A stretch of 8,479 nucleotides of DNA from an uncultured Acholeplasmataceae bacterium (GTDB taxonomy: Bacteria; Bacillota_I; Bacilli_A; Acholeplasmatales; Acholeplasmataceae). Within the stretch, counting starts at the first letter, position 1. Each line of letters begins with the position of its first letter. The stretch is from positions 1 through 8,479 of the forward strand of contig CAMOAP010000058.1 of the NCBI GenBank assembly GCA_946577115.1, read 5' to 3'. The notes below the pieces were generated by a model. That model was not told the origin of the DNA and made no database searches. It saw only the letters and a program-made list of their open reading frames with translations. Below are positions 8,322-8,479 of this stretch, in pieces. The position numbers and the translations under genes are program-made.

Positions 8322-8378
8322 ATTTTAAACGAATTTATTACTAGCGGTTTTTAAAAATTTCTCGAATTCCTTTAAAAT
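8322..8378. repeat. Imperfect 14-base inverted repeat in the leader
   Basis: ATTTTAAACGAATT (8322-8335) and the reverse complement of 8365-8378 (ATTTTAAAGGAATT) agree at 13 of 14 positions, 29 bases apart. With the hairpin at 8283-8311 it would give the minus-strand transcript a structured leader. Alternatively it is an operator for a dimeric DNA-binding protein. The A/T bias lowers its significance. Confidence 0.4.
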
Positions 8379-8386
8379 CCACTAAT

Positions 8387-8392
8387 ATTATA
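8387..8392 (-). promoter_or_regulatory. Possible -10 box for the surface-protein gene
   Basis: TATAAT on the minus strand (plus-strand ATTATA) lies about 130 bases upstream of the proposed start. No good -35 hexamer is found 16-18 bases further upstream, where the sequence is mostly A and T tracts. If it is used, the transcript has a leader of roughly 125 bases containing the two inverted repeats described. Confidence 0.35.
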
Positions 8393-8405
8393 ACTCAATC
8401 AAAAC

Positions 8406-8424
8406 AAAAAAGAAACACTTTTTT
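8406..8424. terminator. A/T hairpin near the right edge, possible terminator of an outside gene
   Basis: AAAAAAG (8406-8412) and CTTTTTT (8418-8424) form a 7-bp stem with a 5-base loop and one G-C pair. The rest of the edge (8425-8479) is runs of A and T with no gene visible. It may end a transcript entering from the right, but in such low-complexity sequence it can easily be accidental. Confidence 0.25.
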
Positions 8425-8479
8425 ATTTTTTATAAAAAAAAATATTTTTCTTTTTTTTTAATACTAAAATAATGTTAAA

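Overview
This window looks like chromosome from a phytoplasma ('Candidatus Phytoplasma', Acholeplasmatales, Mollicutes). It is strongly A+T-rich, with intergenic regions of nearly pure A/T. The conserved genes look like Firmicutes/Mollicutes homologues. All six reading frames are intact with TGA read as stop and Trp encoded by TGG, which argues against Mycoplasma and Spiroplasma and fits Acholeplasma/phytoplasma. A malate/citrate-type (2HCT) symporter sits next to lower-glycolysis genes, and there is a single-pass surface-type protein with an N-terminal signal and a C-terminal anchor; both are familiar from phytoplasmas. The genus is inferred from reading the sequence, not from a search, and an aster-yellows-type strain is only a guess.

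Layout: positions 58-5961 carry four plus-strand genes: enolase (eno), cofactor-independent phosphoglycerate mutase (gpmI), a 2-hydroxycarboxylate symporter (CitS/MleP-like) and pyruvate kinase (pyk). All four start with ATG behind a recognisable Shine-Dalgarno sequence. GpmI, Eno and Pyk catalyse three consecutive steps, 3-phosphoglycerate to 2-phosphoglycerate to phosphoenolpyruvate to pyruvate. The transporter probably imports malate or a related acid, which a malic enzyme outside this window could also convert to pyruvate. The block therefore looks like a carbon and energy module converging on pyruvate.

At 6029-6068 a strong symmetric hairpin flanked by A and T tracts separates the plus-strand block from two minus-strand genes running towards it. 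It appears to terminate both sides, and it contains the last codons and the stop of the first minus-strand gene. The two minus-strand genes (6056-7150 and 7246-8256) encode membrane-anchored proteins of unknown function. The first has one N-terminal membrane anchor, an acidic linker, a short coiled coil and a globular domain. The second has an N-terminal signal/anchor, an internally duplicated ectodomain reminiscent of Mollicutes surface lipoproteins, and a C-terminal membrane anchor. Both lack an ATG start (GTG and TTG are the best choices), and a terminator-like hairpin separates them.

No gene-free stretch exceeds 300 bases. The longest, 8257-8479, holds a possible promoter and two inverted repeats in the leader of the last gene, then low-complexity A/T tracts. 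I see no tRNA, rRNA, CRISPR array, insertion sequence or phage gene. The metabolic part is ordinary; the items worth a second look are the two membrane-anchored unknowns, the structured leader and the intergenic RNA structures.
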